A DNA stretch of 64,000 nt from Gnetum montanum (Eukaryota > Streptophyta > Gnetopsida > Gnetales > Gnetaceae). Positions 1 through 10,390 of the stretch are shown in pieces (within the stretch, counting starts at the first letter, position 1; each line of letters opens with the position of its first letter). The stretch covers positions 409,441-473,440 of the forward strand of contig MNCI01035006.1 in NCBI GenBank assembly GCA_015680685.1, written 5' to 3'. A model generated the notes under the pieces. It had not been told where the DNA came from, made no database searches, and worked only from the letters and a program-made list of their open reading frames with translations. The translations under genes and the position numbers were made by a program.

Positions 1-312
1 AAGTTAGGAAGCATTAACTTAGGAGGTTAGGAAGTTAGCAGATAAATATTGCTTTTTGCTTTTGAAAAATAATTCCAATATTTCATATAATTGTTCACAA
101 TTATAGCTTTAATAGCCTTTCATTTTTACTTAAAATTTGAAGAATGGTTATTGAAGCTCCTAGTGAGTTTATAAACAAGGAGATAATATAATATCTACCT
201 TGGCATAAATATTGCTGGTACCTTAATCCTAAATATTTTATGTGCACTTGCACCTGAATGAAAATGGCTAGAAAAATTTAAGTTCGAAACACCAAGCCCG
301 AATGTGAAGGCA

Positions 313-435
313 CTAGGCCTGGAAATGCCATCGAATACTTCTAAAAAAATATATCTCGCCTTGCCAGAAATCGTTGGTAACCACCACCGCGGAAGAAGGC
401 TCTGCCGCTGCATTCGGCGTCGTTGTTCTGTACAT
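313..435 (-). pseudogene. Possible captured first exon, unrecognised
   Basis: A 40-codon frame on the minus strand starts with ATG at 435. For its first 27 codons it uses G/C-ending codons far more than its surroundings (start MYRTTTPNAAAEPSSAVVV, then TNDFWQGE). After the GAG codon at 355-357 the sequence turns AT-rich and runs to a TAG at 313. The orientation, away from the terminus at 1430, is the same as that of the gene pieces in the two related elements, and a first exon with its 5' flank is what the ESS2-bearing copy holds. I do not recognise the protein. Two longer frames over the same bases (minus 195-539 and plus 374-589) have poorer codon use and look like shadows. It could also be non-coding GC-rich DNA. 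Confidence 0.3.
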
Positions 436-1402
436 TCGGTTGCTGGAGGAGAAAGATCTGGAGATAGAAATGATGTATTGGACATATGGCCCTGGACATG
501 GGGTTTTCGGTTGCCTGGAACTTTTTTATTTTGCCCCAATTTCGCTTAGGGCTTCCTGCATTTTTGTGTTTCTGCAGATCGTTTTTTAATTCCTGCCGTA
601 GATTTCAAGGTTAAGGGCAAATGTAATAGAGATCTGAGCATCAGAGAATTCGGCATTAGGTAAGGTAGGTTAGGAACGGCCCTGCAACGGCCAGAAAAAT
701 CTTCACGCGGTGCATGCGTTGCAGGACACATCGGTGTCATCGGAGGCAGGCGGATCAATTACATAAGAAATTTGAAATTGAAACAATTTCTGCCTTGGAA
801 GTGGCAACGCCTAAGCGAGTTCTTCTTCCACCTTGAATCCGCGTCCCTACAAAAATTGTTTTTTGTTTGTTTTTGGCACTACGCGACCAGTAGAGACGTC
901 ACTGATTTAGGGTCAAAAGGAATAGTTGATTCTGCGTGAACTGAAAGACATTATAGGGCAAAGAGAACCTTGGATTCCCTTGCCTTGGTACCAACGTGAT
1001 CCCTGTAAACAAAACGACATTCTCCTGGACTATTTTCATTTCTTTACAACAATTTCATCTATTTCCTCCCAATGCGTACAGTGGCTGGAACTGTGTTTGT
1101 TTTTTTGTAGTAAAAACATTATCCAAACCTTACAATAGTGACCTTGATATTTCTCATTGATGCATCCATAAACGGGATTAGCTCTTTTAGCTTTTCAACT
1201 CTTTTCATCCTTCCCTTTGCAAAGGAGCATGATGAATTTTTCTTTCCTTGATATTAACTCTTGAAAATGAAAATATTATATCTTCATTTCCTAATTTTCT
1301 ACATGAAACTTCTAGTATAAAATATCAATAAGGCTCAACCATCATATATATTTTTGCTTTGAATATCTTCTATGGCTTATTCATATTTTATCACCTTTTC
1401 TA
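436..1402. other. Cargo region of element copy 3, no gene recognised
   Basis: From 436 to about 900 the composition is GC-richer and could be 5' flank or UTR of the captured exon. From 900 to 1402 it is AT-rich. Short frames on both strands (926-1138 plus, 546-758 minus) show no family features. Confidence 0.4.
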
Positions 1403-1430
1403 TTCCATGAAATGGCTAAATGTGCCAACA

Positions 1431-3745
1431 GTTAGTAGTGGGAGGGAGCATCCTAATGATAAATGATTTCTTTGGAGGTGTAGGTGATGGTATCCTTATA
1501 ACAAAAGGAGTCCTTAAATTTTTATAAGTTGAAGTCCTTTCATCACAAGGAGGTATCCAAACCATAAATTACTCCCTAGTGGATTTAGGATTTTTTTTAA
1601 TGTTAAATGTAGCTATGGTATGATGGTCATTGTTGGCATTCAGTGGATCTTTATACACTTTCATATTCTAGTTTTGGAACTTGATAGGATTGGATGCATC
1701 TAGAACTAAATTCCCACAATCTATCATCTTTTGCAAATCATCTTTTAGGGCTAAGTAAAGATCGGTATCATGGTTAGGCAACTAATCGTAGTTGTAGAAT
1801 TGGTCTAGTTTGAAGTATTTGAACATAGGTGGATCATTCTTTGTGGCTATAGTAAGATTCCTAGTAATCTTAAATAGGTGATCATGTCTTTTAGAAGCAT
1901 TATTTGATAGTTGCTTATGTTGGATACAATGATTTCTAAATAATTGATCAAGGAGCTCTGATGGTTTCATAGGTAGCTTCATGTACTTGGATCAGTCTTT
2001 TCTTTTAAAGTTAGGCTTGTGTAGGTTAGAGGTTGAAGCATCAGATGTTGATGGTTGAGTGATGATGGTAGGATCCTTTGGTTATGTTATCTTTTGCCCC
2101 TACATTATTTTTATTTCTTTACCTACTATGGTCATGGCTACATGGTTTGATTGCTCTTTGTCTCTATCCTTTCTCATATGTTAGTTCTTCTATGCTATGT
2201 ACGTTGGATCATTGTTGGCTTCTTTGTCTCCTTCTATGTTTTTGGTTTGGGAAAAGGCTTGAATAAGTGATCGAGAATCTAAGTAGTCAATATTAGACTT
2301 AACAAAATCATTAACTACCTTCTTGAGAATGGCCAAAATATGCATCTCAGAGATGGGTTTAGAAATTTCATTAAGGATGACGTTCCATCTTTGTATGAAC
2401 TTTTGAACAAGTTTAAGGGGCCCTTATTTGACCTTGATAAGCTAGTTTAGTATGGCATTGGGTTTTAAGCTATGCTTAAAATGGTTAATAAATTGTAAAA
2501 TCAAGTCATCCAAAGAGATGATGAAGCCTCTAGGTAGTGCATAGTACCAATCTAAGGATTTTCCAGTTAGGAACATGGGGAAGATAATTATTACAATATG
2601 TGGTCAAGCTTATAGTAATAAGCACTCAGATCGAAAAGTAGTCAGGTGAGAGTTGTGATATCTCTCACCATTGTACTTGGTAAAGTGGAAAATTAGGATG
2701 CCAATAGGAAGAGTTATCTATAGGATGGTAGGACTGATGGGATCATCTTGGTAAAAGTCCATAATTTTGATTGTCTTGGATGTGCTAGCTTTTAGCTTTA
2801 TAACTCTTCAATGAGGTCTTGGATCATTTAGAAGGCTTGATCCAAGCCTTGGAGCATCCATGTAGGTTGTGGTATTTGGAAGAATGGTTGTGAATGAATT
2901 TGATTGACTTGGGGCCATGTAATTGCCATTGGTATGAATGAAAAAAGTTTCATGATCATGGTTGCAAGGGGGTTAAACAAGAAGAAGAAGGTTTGAGTTG
3001 GGACATGAGGGATGAAAGGTACAAAGACAGTGTGAGAGGCTTGTAAAGCCTAGGGTCTTGAAGAGATCCATGCTAGTATGACAAAAGAAGATGGTATGAT
3101 AGATACCATTGGTGATGGATGCACTGAATGAGGTTGAGTTACAAAAGACATAATCATAAATAAGAAGCTAGAGTGGGACACTAGTTAAGATTGGTGTGTT
3201 GTTACAATAGGTGTTGGGATGAACATGGTAGGAAATAAGAGAGTGGATTAAGGAAATTGATTCACAGAGGGCATAGGAGGTGTAGATTTAGGGATGATTT
3301 CTTGAGGATCTAACCACTATAAAAGATCTCATATGAATATATCATGTTCATACTCAACCCTAAATTCATTTTGATCTTTTTGGTTTTGTTTGGAACTAAC
3401 TTCCTTACTTACCTCATCTATGTCCATAAGTTTTGCTAACATATGGGTATGAAATTCTATCAATTTGATTTTGTCATAGTAGGAAGGAATATACTCCTTC
3501 CCATTTCTATGTATAATCTCAAATTGGTATTTGAAATTAGACTCTTTATTTGGGATGAGAAAAGTAGCTTGGATTTTAGCACATATGAAGCTGTAATACT
3601 CTTCATTGATATTCAAATAGAATGAGTCTTATTCTAATATCCTAAGGGACTATTTGCTCTTTATAACAACCAGATCCTTAGGATCATAGATGCGAATGGC
3701 TTCTTGGTTAGAGGCCTTGTGTGGTATGTTGTGAGGTAAAATGGT
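1431..3745 (-). pseudogene. gag: Tat-type gag, truncated, minus strand
   Basis: Read on the minus strand this is the same gag as in elements A, B and C. The open stretch 3616-3329 (start MNINEEYYSFICAKIQATFL) parallels the A sequence near 10500-10790 (NKEYYNF..VKIKASFLIPH) and B near 24150-24340. Upstream the minus strand reads ..IRIYDPKDLVV.., matching the IYDPKD motif opening gag in the other copies. Gag packages element RNA into particles. The copy has many stops. It is cut at 1431 by the GCCAACA-ended insertion, so the end of gag, the protease and pol are not seen. Its LTR and leader lie to its right. Confidence 0.75.
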
Positions 3746-4417
3746 GGAATAATGAAAAGGTATAAATAATGTAAGGCTAACTTCTTTAAAAAATTTGGTA
3801 AAGGCTCTAAGTATTTTTAATAGGGATTAACTTTCTCAATGTATGAGCCTTCCAACGTATCGAACTTTTAAGGTATGAGACTTCTAATGTATGGAACTAC
3901 AACTACAATGAAAACTTTAAATTATTTTCAAAAACGTTTTCTAACATGTAATCAACACTAGGTAAAACAAAATGAGCTATAACTTGTGTAACAAAACCTA
4001 AAAAACTTGCAAACTATAGGTGTAGGAAATAGAAAAACCAACATTCACTACAACTACAAAAAAATTTCAAGGTGAAAGCATAGAAAACAAGAGCAACATT
4101 GAGCACTGCAATTATAGCAAAAATTAATTTTTTGAAAACTACCGAGCACAAGGAGTTGAGGAAGCATTGTGTGCTTCCATAATAAAAAATAACTTTTTTA
4201 AAATTGCAAATTATAAAGAAGAGGGGGTAACACTGCAAACTACATTGTGAAAATAGTTATGGGAAATTTTTGTTTTAGGCCAAGATCTAGTTATGATTTG
4301 ACATGTTGGGGCTTTGGAAAAATTCAAAATAATTTAGATGCTATTAAATGCATTATGGGTAAAAAAAGAAATAATAAAATGATTTGCAAATATGTTTTGA
4401 TAAAGAATTTAGTTGAA
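3746..4417 (-). other. Leader (PBS to gag) of the minus-strand Tat copy
   Basis: AT-rich, non-coding stretch between the candidate primer site and the start of gag, in the same place as the leaders of A, B and C. Short frames inside (minus 4014-4238, plus 4247-4465) show no family similarity. Confidence 0.55.
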
Positions 4418-4433
4418 AGCCCTCCTTCTAGCA
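4418..4433 (-). promoter_or_regulatory. Candidate primer-binding site of minus-strand copy
   Basis: On the minus strand the LTR end (..ataattatagtttttta) is followed by tgctagaaggagggc. The same block follows the LTR end in C (TGGTGCTAGAAGGAGAACC, 36860), at 7783 (agtgctagaaagaggacc) and at about 5597 (agcactagaagaag). Its position just after the LTR and its conservation among copies fit a primer-binding site. I cannot name the tRNA. Confidence 0.5.
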
Positions 4434-4435
4434 TA

Positions 4436-5560
4436 AAAAACTATAATTATTGGAAATTTTGGTGATGGGAAAACTAAAAATCCCAATGCAAAATAGTTTA
4501 ACTCTAGATCCACAAACCTTGATAAAAAGGATCAAAAGCACCTCAAAAAGTCTTATTGATCACTTGAGGACTTAGAAGTCTATTACCAAGTATTACAAAG
4601 ATAAACAAAACATATGAAACAATGTTTCAAGCACTAAATTTGAGAATAGATAGATGCAAAAAATAATATGACAAAACAAAGAAACTACAACCTTGAATTA
4701 AATGATATAACAAGTTTGTAAAAGAAGAATAAAGGTTCAAAGAGTATAGATTGTAGACTTTGAAAGCCCAATAATAAAAAATAACTTTAAATCCTAATGT
4801 GGAAGGCAAGGTGTGCTCTGCAAGTAATTTGCACTTGCCTTTCTTCATTAATATACTCCTAAAAGTTGTTATCCATAGGTTCTCTCTGCTCCAATGATCT
4901 AATATTATATGAAATGGCTATGGACTCTTGAATGTTTACACTACTTTGAAAGTCTCAAGTTTGGCTTGAATGCAAAATGATCCAAAAGTCCTAAAAATGA
5001 TGCAAACTTTGATTTAAATAGGCCATATGTTTGATGATGTTTTGTTGGTTTGCTTCTACTAAGTTTCTATTAAATTTCTGGTATTCCCTACAAAATTTGT
5101 GATGATCCTAGTGACCAAAATCTACAGCATATATCATACTAACATTTTTGACATTTTGGGCATAAAATACCAATGTATGTGGTACTTTTCACCACACAAT
5201 ATTGTAGCATATAGGTCACCAACGTATGGATCCTTTCCTACCAAATCTAGTGGCATATTTGGGTTATTATCATAACCCAAATTCCAACATATAGGCCACC
5301 AATATTTTTGGTATTTACTAGAGAATTTTGGTAACATATTAACATTTTGGGCCTCCATACATTAGCATAAATGAAGTTCTAGCTTTTGGGCTATAAATTA
5401 CATTTTACACATTGAAAAATGCTAAAAAATTTGCTAGAATAAGACTACAATGTAGGATTTTTGATTGAAAAATAAGACAATTATTTCTACCTTTATATTT
5501 TCATCAAATTATAATGTAAACTTGGCTTTAAGGATTTTTTATCTAATACATGAATTTTCT
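4436..5560 (-). repeat. Tat LTR copy M1 (minus)
   Basis: Reverse complement matches the LTR at 8522-9660 along most of its length. At the LTR start 5460-5530 reads as gatgaaaatataaaggtagaaataa. In the middle there are phrases such as ggtggcctatatgttgg, and near the end the phrases aagtgatcaacaagac and ccaataattatagtt. It lies just upstream of leader and gag of the minus copy. Confidence 0.7.
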
Positions 5561-5599
5561 TCAAGGTGATTTATTTGTGGAATTCTTCTTCTAGTGCTA

Positions 5600-6505
5600 G
5601 AAACTGTAATGACTAGAAAATTTAGTGTTAGAAAAACAAAAAATCCATGTGTGGAATAATTTAAGTCTAGATCTAGGGGCCTCAAAAAAAGGATCCAAAT
5701 CAACTTAAATAGTCTTGTTGATCACTTGAGGACTTAGAAGTCTATTATCGAGTGCTACAAAGAAAAATGAAATATATGAAATAGTGTTTCAAGTGCTAAA
5801 TTCGAGAACAAAGAGATGCATATAATAATATGGAAAAATAAAAAAACTACAACTTTGTATTAAATGCTATAACAATTTTGTAAAAGAAGAACAAATATTC
5901 AAAGTGTATAGGTTGTAGACTTTGAAAGTCCAAGAATACAAAAATAACTTTAAAGCTTGATGTAGATGGTGGCGTGTGTTCTACAACTAATCTACACTTA
6001 TCTTTCTCCATTGATATATTGTTGAAAATTGTTCTTCATAGGTTTTCTTTACTCTAGTGATTTACTATAGTAAGAAATGGTTATGGACTCTTGAATGTTT
6101 GCATTGCTTCAAAAGTTTCAAGTTTAACCTAAATGCAAAATGATCCAAAAGTCTTCAAAATTATGCAAACTTTGATTTAAATAGGACATACATTTGTTTA
6201 TTTTTTGCTAGTTTAATTCTACTAAATTTGTGTCATTCCCTACAATGTTTCTAATACTTTTATTGACCAAATCCACAATGTATGACATACTAACGTTTTT
6301 GACCTTTTGGACATAAAATACCAATGTATGTGGTACTTTTCACCACATAAAACTATAGTGTATTGGTATCCAATGTATGAAGCTTTTTCTGCCAAATTCG
6401 ATGGGATATTTGGGCTATTTTCATGGCCCAAATTCCAACGTATAGGCCACCAATGTTTTTGGATTTTGCTGCTAAATTTTGGTAATGTATTGATTTAAAT
6501 ACCTC
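5600..6505 (-). repeat. Tat LTR copy M2 (minus), first ~235 bp missing
   Basis: Nearly parallel to M1: both carry the phrase gatcacttgaggacttagaagtctatta (about 4557 and 5719) and the caccaatg..ggcccaaattccaacgtatag block. Its end at ~5600 is followed by a degenerate PBS (agcactagaagaag). The start is cut at 6505, where it abuts the plus-strand LTR. Confidence 0.65.
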
Positions 6506-6519
6506 AAATAAAAATCATG

Positions 6520-7782
6520 TTGTAAATCGAAGCCCACACCCAAGATTTATGTTATAATTTGGTGGAGATCCAAAGGTAAAAATAATTGCCTTATTTTCTA
6601 ACCAAGAATCCTTTTTTATGGCCTTGTATCAATATAATTTCATGTAATTTTTCAATGTAAAAAATGAGATTTATAGCTCACACGTTGTAAATGTCATGTA
6701 TTCCAACTTGTGGTTGTTTAAAATGCTTCACAAAAATGCCATGTATTCTTTCTTATGGAGGCTAAAAATGCTTCACACATTATAAATCCTTTGTATTTCA
6801 ATTTATGGAGTTTAAAAATGCTTCACAAGCTACAAAGTCGATTTATGTTAGCTTGTGTGGGCTAAAAATACTTCATACACTACAAAAAATTGACCTTTTT
6901 ATCTAACACACTACATATTTCAACTCCACATGCTATGGTAGCATATAAGGTAGTGTGTTAGATTTGGGCTTTAATTTCATACGTTACATATTTTAGCTTT
7001 GCATGTTGTGGAAACATGTGGGATTTGGGCTTTGATTTTATACACTATAGATCTCAATCTCATACACTATGGCAGCATGTGGGGCAACATGTGGTACTTG
7101 GGTTTTAAGCCCACACGCTACACTTTGACATAATAACTTGTATGCTCAAAAATTGTAATGGATGCCAACATAATAAATTTGCAGCCTCTAAATACCAGAT
7201 TTGATGCATCTTTTAGACCTTTTAAGCAATCTTGTGGTAGATCACTTCGTAGAAAAATAATGAAACTTTGCAGCATATTTTTTGCAGCCTTTTTGCAACT
7301 TTGGCAGCACTGATTTCTGAGCACAAAACCTAGAGCAAAGATGTATTACATTTCATATCAAACTGCAAAAATAGTGTAGAATCTATGCAAAACACATCTT
7401 GTAATTTGCACTAGATCACATCAAGCATATTAATTTCTTAGGCTTTAATAGCCTTGATGTGTACTCTTTCTCAAACCTCGATTTTTTTGCATTCATTGAC
7501 TAATATATTTAATACAATATTTGTAGTTATTTTTTGGCTATATTTTTCTTTTATTTTACCTATTATCATATTTTTCATTGCACTCTCATTTCACACATTT
7601 TATTACAATTTATTCTCAAACTTCATTAAATAGTAATATAGATTTTTCAAGTTCTTAAAAAATTGCAAGACCATTTGTGATGCTCTAGATCCTTTTCAAG
7701 GCTTGTGGATCTATAAGTTAAACTATTTTGTGTGGGATCTTTCAATTTTCTAGCACTAAAATTTTCCATTGTTATAGTTTCT
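6520..7782 (+). repeat. Tat LTR copy P0 (plus) with internal tandem repeats
   Basis: Opens about 25 bp into the LTR (ttataatttggtggagatccaaagg, compare 8555 onward) and ends gttatagtttcta at 7782, followed by a PBS-like block. Between ~6700 and 7110 it holds two runs of short tandem repeats not seen in M1 or A: ~65-bp units with aaaaatgcttcaca, then ~75-bp units with cacatgctatggcagcatgtgg. Confidence 0.6.
6690..7115. repeat. Tandem repeats inside LTR P0
   Basis: Four to five copies of a ~65-bp unit (tgtatttcaacttatgg..taaaaatgcttcaca) at 6690-6890 are followed by about three copies of a ~75-bp unit centred on cacatgctatggtagcat (6920-7110). Copies are diverged, so unit borders are approximate. 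Confidence 0.6.
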
Positions 7783-7800
7783 AGTGCTAGAAAGAGGACC
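7783..7800 (+). promoter_or_regulatory. Candidate PBS after LTR P0
   Basis: agtgctagaaagaggacc follows directly on the LTR end and aligns with the PBS-like block of C and of the minus copies. Confidence 0.45.
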
Positions 7801-8521
7801 ATCGCCTAACTTCTTCGTTAAAAAACCTATTGTAAAAAATTCCTTGCTTCTATTTACCTTAGCCTATGAGCTCATTTGGTAAAATGTAAATTTGTATTGG
7901 GTTTTTTAAAAATCTAGCATATGAGCTAGTGATCAGTTTTATTTACAAAAATTTTGTTGTTAATTTTGCAATATAGCATGTGGCATTACTCCCGTTCCCT
8001 GCACTTTGCAACCAAAGAAAAAATTAATTTTTTGTAGTGCAATACACAACACTATCACAACTTCCTTCACTAGATTCGTAGTTGCAATGCACATTGCTAT
8101 CTCTGTTTTCACCATTTGCAATGCAATTTCTTAGCCTTTTCCCTTTCATATGCTAAAGCTTGTTTCTATTTGTTCACATATGCTAGAAAAACTTAAAATA
8201 AAATTTAAAAAGTATTTACTTTTATGGTTGTGTTGTGTTTAAAGCCTATTCATTCCATATGTTATAGCTTTACAAGCTATAGCTTCATAGGCTATACTCA
8301 TTCCATATACTATAGCTTCACAAGCTATAGGCTACAACTTTTATACGCCATAACTTAACAAGCTATATGCTACAACTTTCGTATGCCATAGCTTCATAGA
8401 CTATTGGCTACAACTTTGACATGCTATAGCTTCACAAGCTATAGGCTACAACTTTCATATGCTATAGCTTGATAAGCTATAGATTGCAACCTCTATATGC
8501 TACAACTCCATAAGCTATAGT
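7801..8521 (+). other. Leader fragment after LTR P0, ending in a hairpin array
   Basis: Leader-type sequence truncated by the next LTR at 8522; no gag follows. From ~8230 it becomes an array of ~46-bp units, annotated separately. The rest is AT-rich and non-coding. Confidence 0.5.
8225..8521. repeat. Array of ~46-bp units, each able to form a short hairpin
   Basis: About six to seven diverged units of the form gctatagcttcacaagctat followed by aggctacaacttt(c)atat. The core ctatagctt-cac-aagctatag is a perfect 9-bp inverted repeat with a 3-base loop. Compensating forms such as ctatagcttgataagctatag also occur. The array lies between PBS and (lost) gag. A weaker set of similar words occurs in the B leader at 23821-23940. 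Confidence 0.7.
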
Positions 8522-9660
8522 TGAAACACTACAGAAAAAAATTATATTATGCATAAAAAGCCTAATAGCCAAGAATTTGCATTGTAATTTGATGAAAATT
8601 TAAAGGCAAAAATAAGTTTCTATTTTCCCATCAAAAATCCTATCCTATGGCCTTGTTCTTGCAAAATTTTCAAACATTTGTACATGTGTAAGATGGAATT
8701 TACAATCCACAATGTTGAAATTCAATTTAAGCTAACTTGTGAAGCCTAAAATATAAATACATTGCAAAAATTTAGTGGTAGAACCCAAAAACATTGGTGG
8801 CACACACATTGGAGTTTGGGCCATGAAACTAGCCCAAATGTCATCAAATTTGGCAAAGTAAGTAAAAAACGTTGGTGGTTAATGCACTACACTTTTTAGG
8901 TGGTGAAAGTGCCAAATATATTGCATTTCAATGCCCAAAATGTCAAGAACATTAGTGTGTCATACATTGTAGATTTTGGCCAGCAAAAGCTTTCGAAATG
9001 TTACAAAATTTATCAAAAATCATGGTGGAGCCAAATCAGTAAAAAATAAGAACATTTATGGCCTATTTGAGTAAAAGTTAGCATTAGTTAAAGGACTTTT
9101 AGATCATTTTTACTTTTAGCTAAACTAGAGACTTTCAAAGTAGAGCAAAAATTTAAAGATCCATAGTCATTTTTAGCCAATGCAAAGCATTTAGAGTAGA
9201 GAGAACTAGTGGAAACTTCATTTTGGTAATAGGTAGATAAAGTTCAAGGGCATATTGTTTGGTATACATGAATGCAAATTTGATTATAGAACACATCCTG
9301 CTATCTACATTGAACTCCAAAGCTACACTTTGTACCCTTAGACTTTCATATCCTAAAACTTGTATTCTTTGAACCTTGGTTTCCATTAATTTCTATTACA
9401 TTTAATATAAATTTTATAGTATTCTTTGCTTCTCATGTTTATTTTTGCATCTCTTTATTGTTGAACTTAGCACTTAAATTACCATCTTGTTTATATCTTT
9501 TTATTGCTAAGTAACAAACATATAATTCCACAATTGGTCGACAAGACCATTTGAGATGCTTTGTATCCTTTTTTGAGGCCCATTGGATCCAGGATTAAAT
9601 GGATCTACACTAAATTTTTTAGTTTTTCAGCACCAAAACTTTTAGCCATTATAGTTTCTA
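8522..9660 (+). repeat. 5' LTR of element A
   Basis: Starts tgaaacactacag and ends ccattatagtttcta. Shares the full course of the 22706-23820 LTR, for example aagcctaatagccaagaat near the start and ttcaagggcatattgtttgg near 9245. The primer site seen behind other copies is missing after 9660. Confidence 0.75.
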
Positions 9661-10390
9661 TCCAAATTCTTTGTTCAAACCTATTTTCCCATCCTTTGCA
9701 TTATTTTTGTCATTGCTTGTTAATATATTTGAGATATTAAAATCTATTTTGGATTTTCGCAAGACCCCAATGTGTAGAGCCTAAAGCAATCTTTAGCCTA
9801 GAATAAAATTTTTCCTTCCCTATTTTTATTGTACAGTTTTGTAAGCTAGCCTAATTCCTTGCAACTTGAAATCTCAACGAAATTAATTTTTATTATGGCA
9901 GTGCATTGCCTCAACTTCCTATTATTGCTAGATTAAAAATTAATTGTCTCATAGTTTTAGTGTCCAACACTGTTCTCACTTCCTACGTCTACAAGTTGAA
10001 AATTTTATTTTTGTAGTTATAGTATGTATTGATTTTATTACTTCTTAAACTTTCATTTTGTAATTTTCCTACATTAAGCTACACACGTTGAAACCATTTC
10101 CTATTTTCCAATGTAGCTAAACATTAGAAAATTTTAGGAATTTTTTTTAATTTTTCATTGCAATGGTAGGTAATACGTTAGACTTTTGCAAGTTAGACCT
10201 CTTAATACATTGGTGCTTTAGCAAGCTATTACATTTTACAAGTTATCTTATTAAGTTAGTTTATTACATTTTACAATTTCTCTTATGAAGTTATCCTATT
10301 AGGTTTTATAAGTTAGCTTAATAAATTTTATAAGCTAGCTTGTACATTGGTCTTACACATTTTATGCCTTTTTTCCACTCCATAATTTTA
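9661..10390 (+). other. Leader of element A
   Basis: Non-coding AT-rich stretch between LTR and gag. From ~10190 there is a run of degenerate repeats of the word ttacaagttagctta. Confidence 0.5.

Larger units (their letters stand above)
1..1430 (+). mobile_element. Right end of a TGTTGGC/GCCAACA-terminated element (copy 3), left end outside window
   Basis: The sequence stops being unique at 1430 with the terminus GCCAACA, and Tat gag (minus strand) continues without a gap from 1431. The last ~28 bases (1403-1430) match the right end of the element at 24555-27347 with one substitution (ggcTaaa against ggcCaaa). The first five flanking bases (gttag, 1431-1435) should be the target duplication; its partner lies left of the window. 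Interior: 1-300 AT-rich without features, 300-900 GC-richer with a possible captured exon, 900-1400 AT-rich with no recognisable gene. The strand is set by analogy with the complete copy. Confidence 0.6.

Noticed and set aside
195-758. Long overlapping frames on both strands (minus 195-539 and 546-758, plus 304-589)
   Set aside because: GC-rich sequence with few chance stops; at most one frame (minus 435-313) has coding-like codon use.
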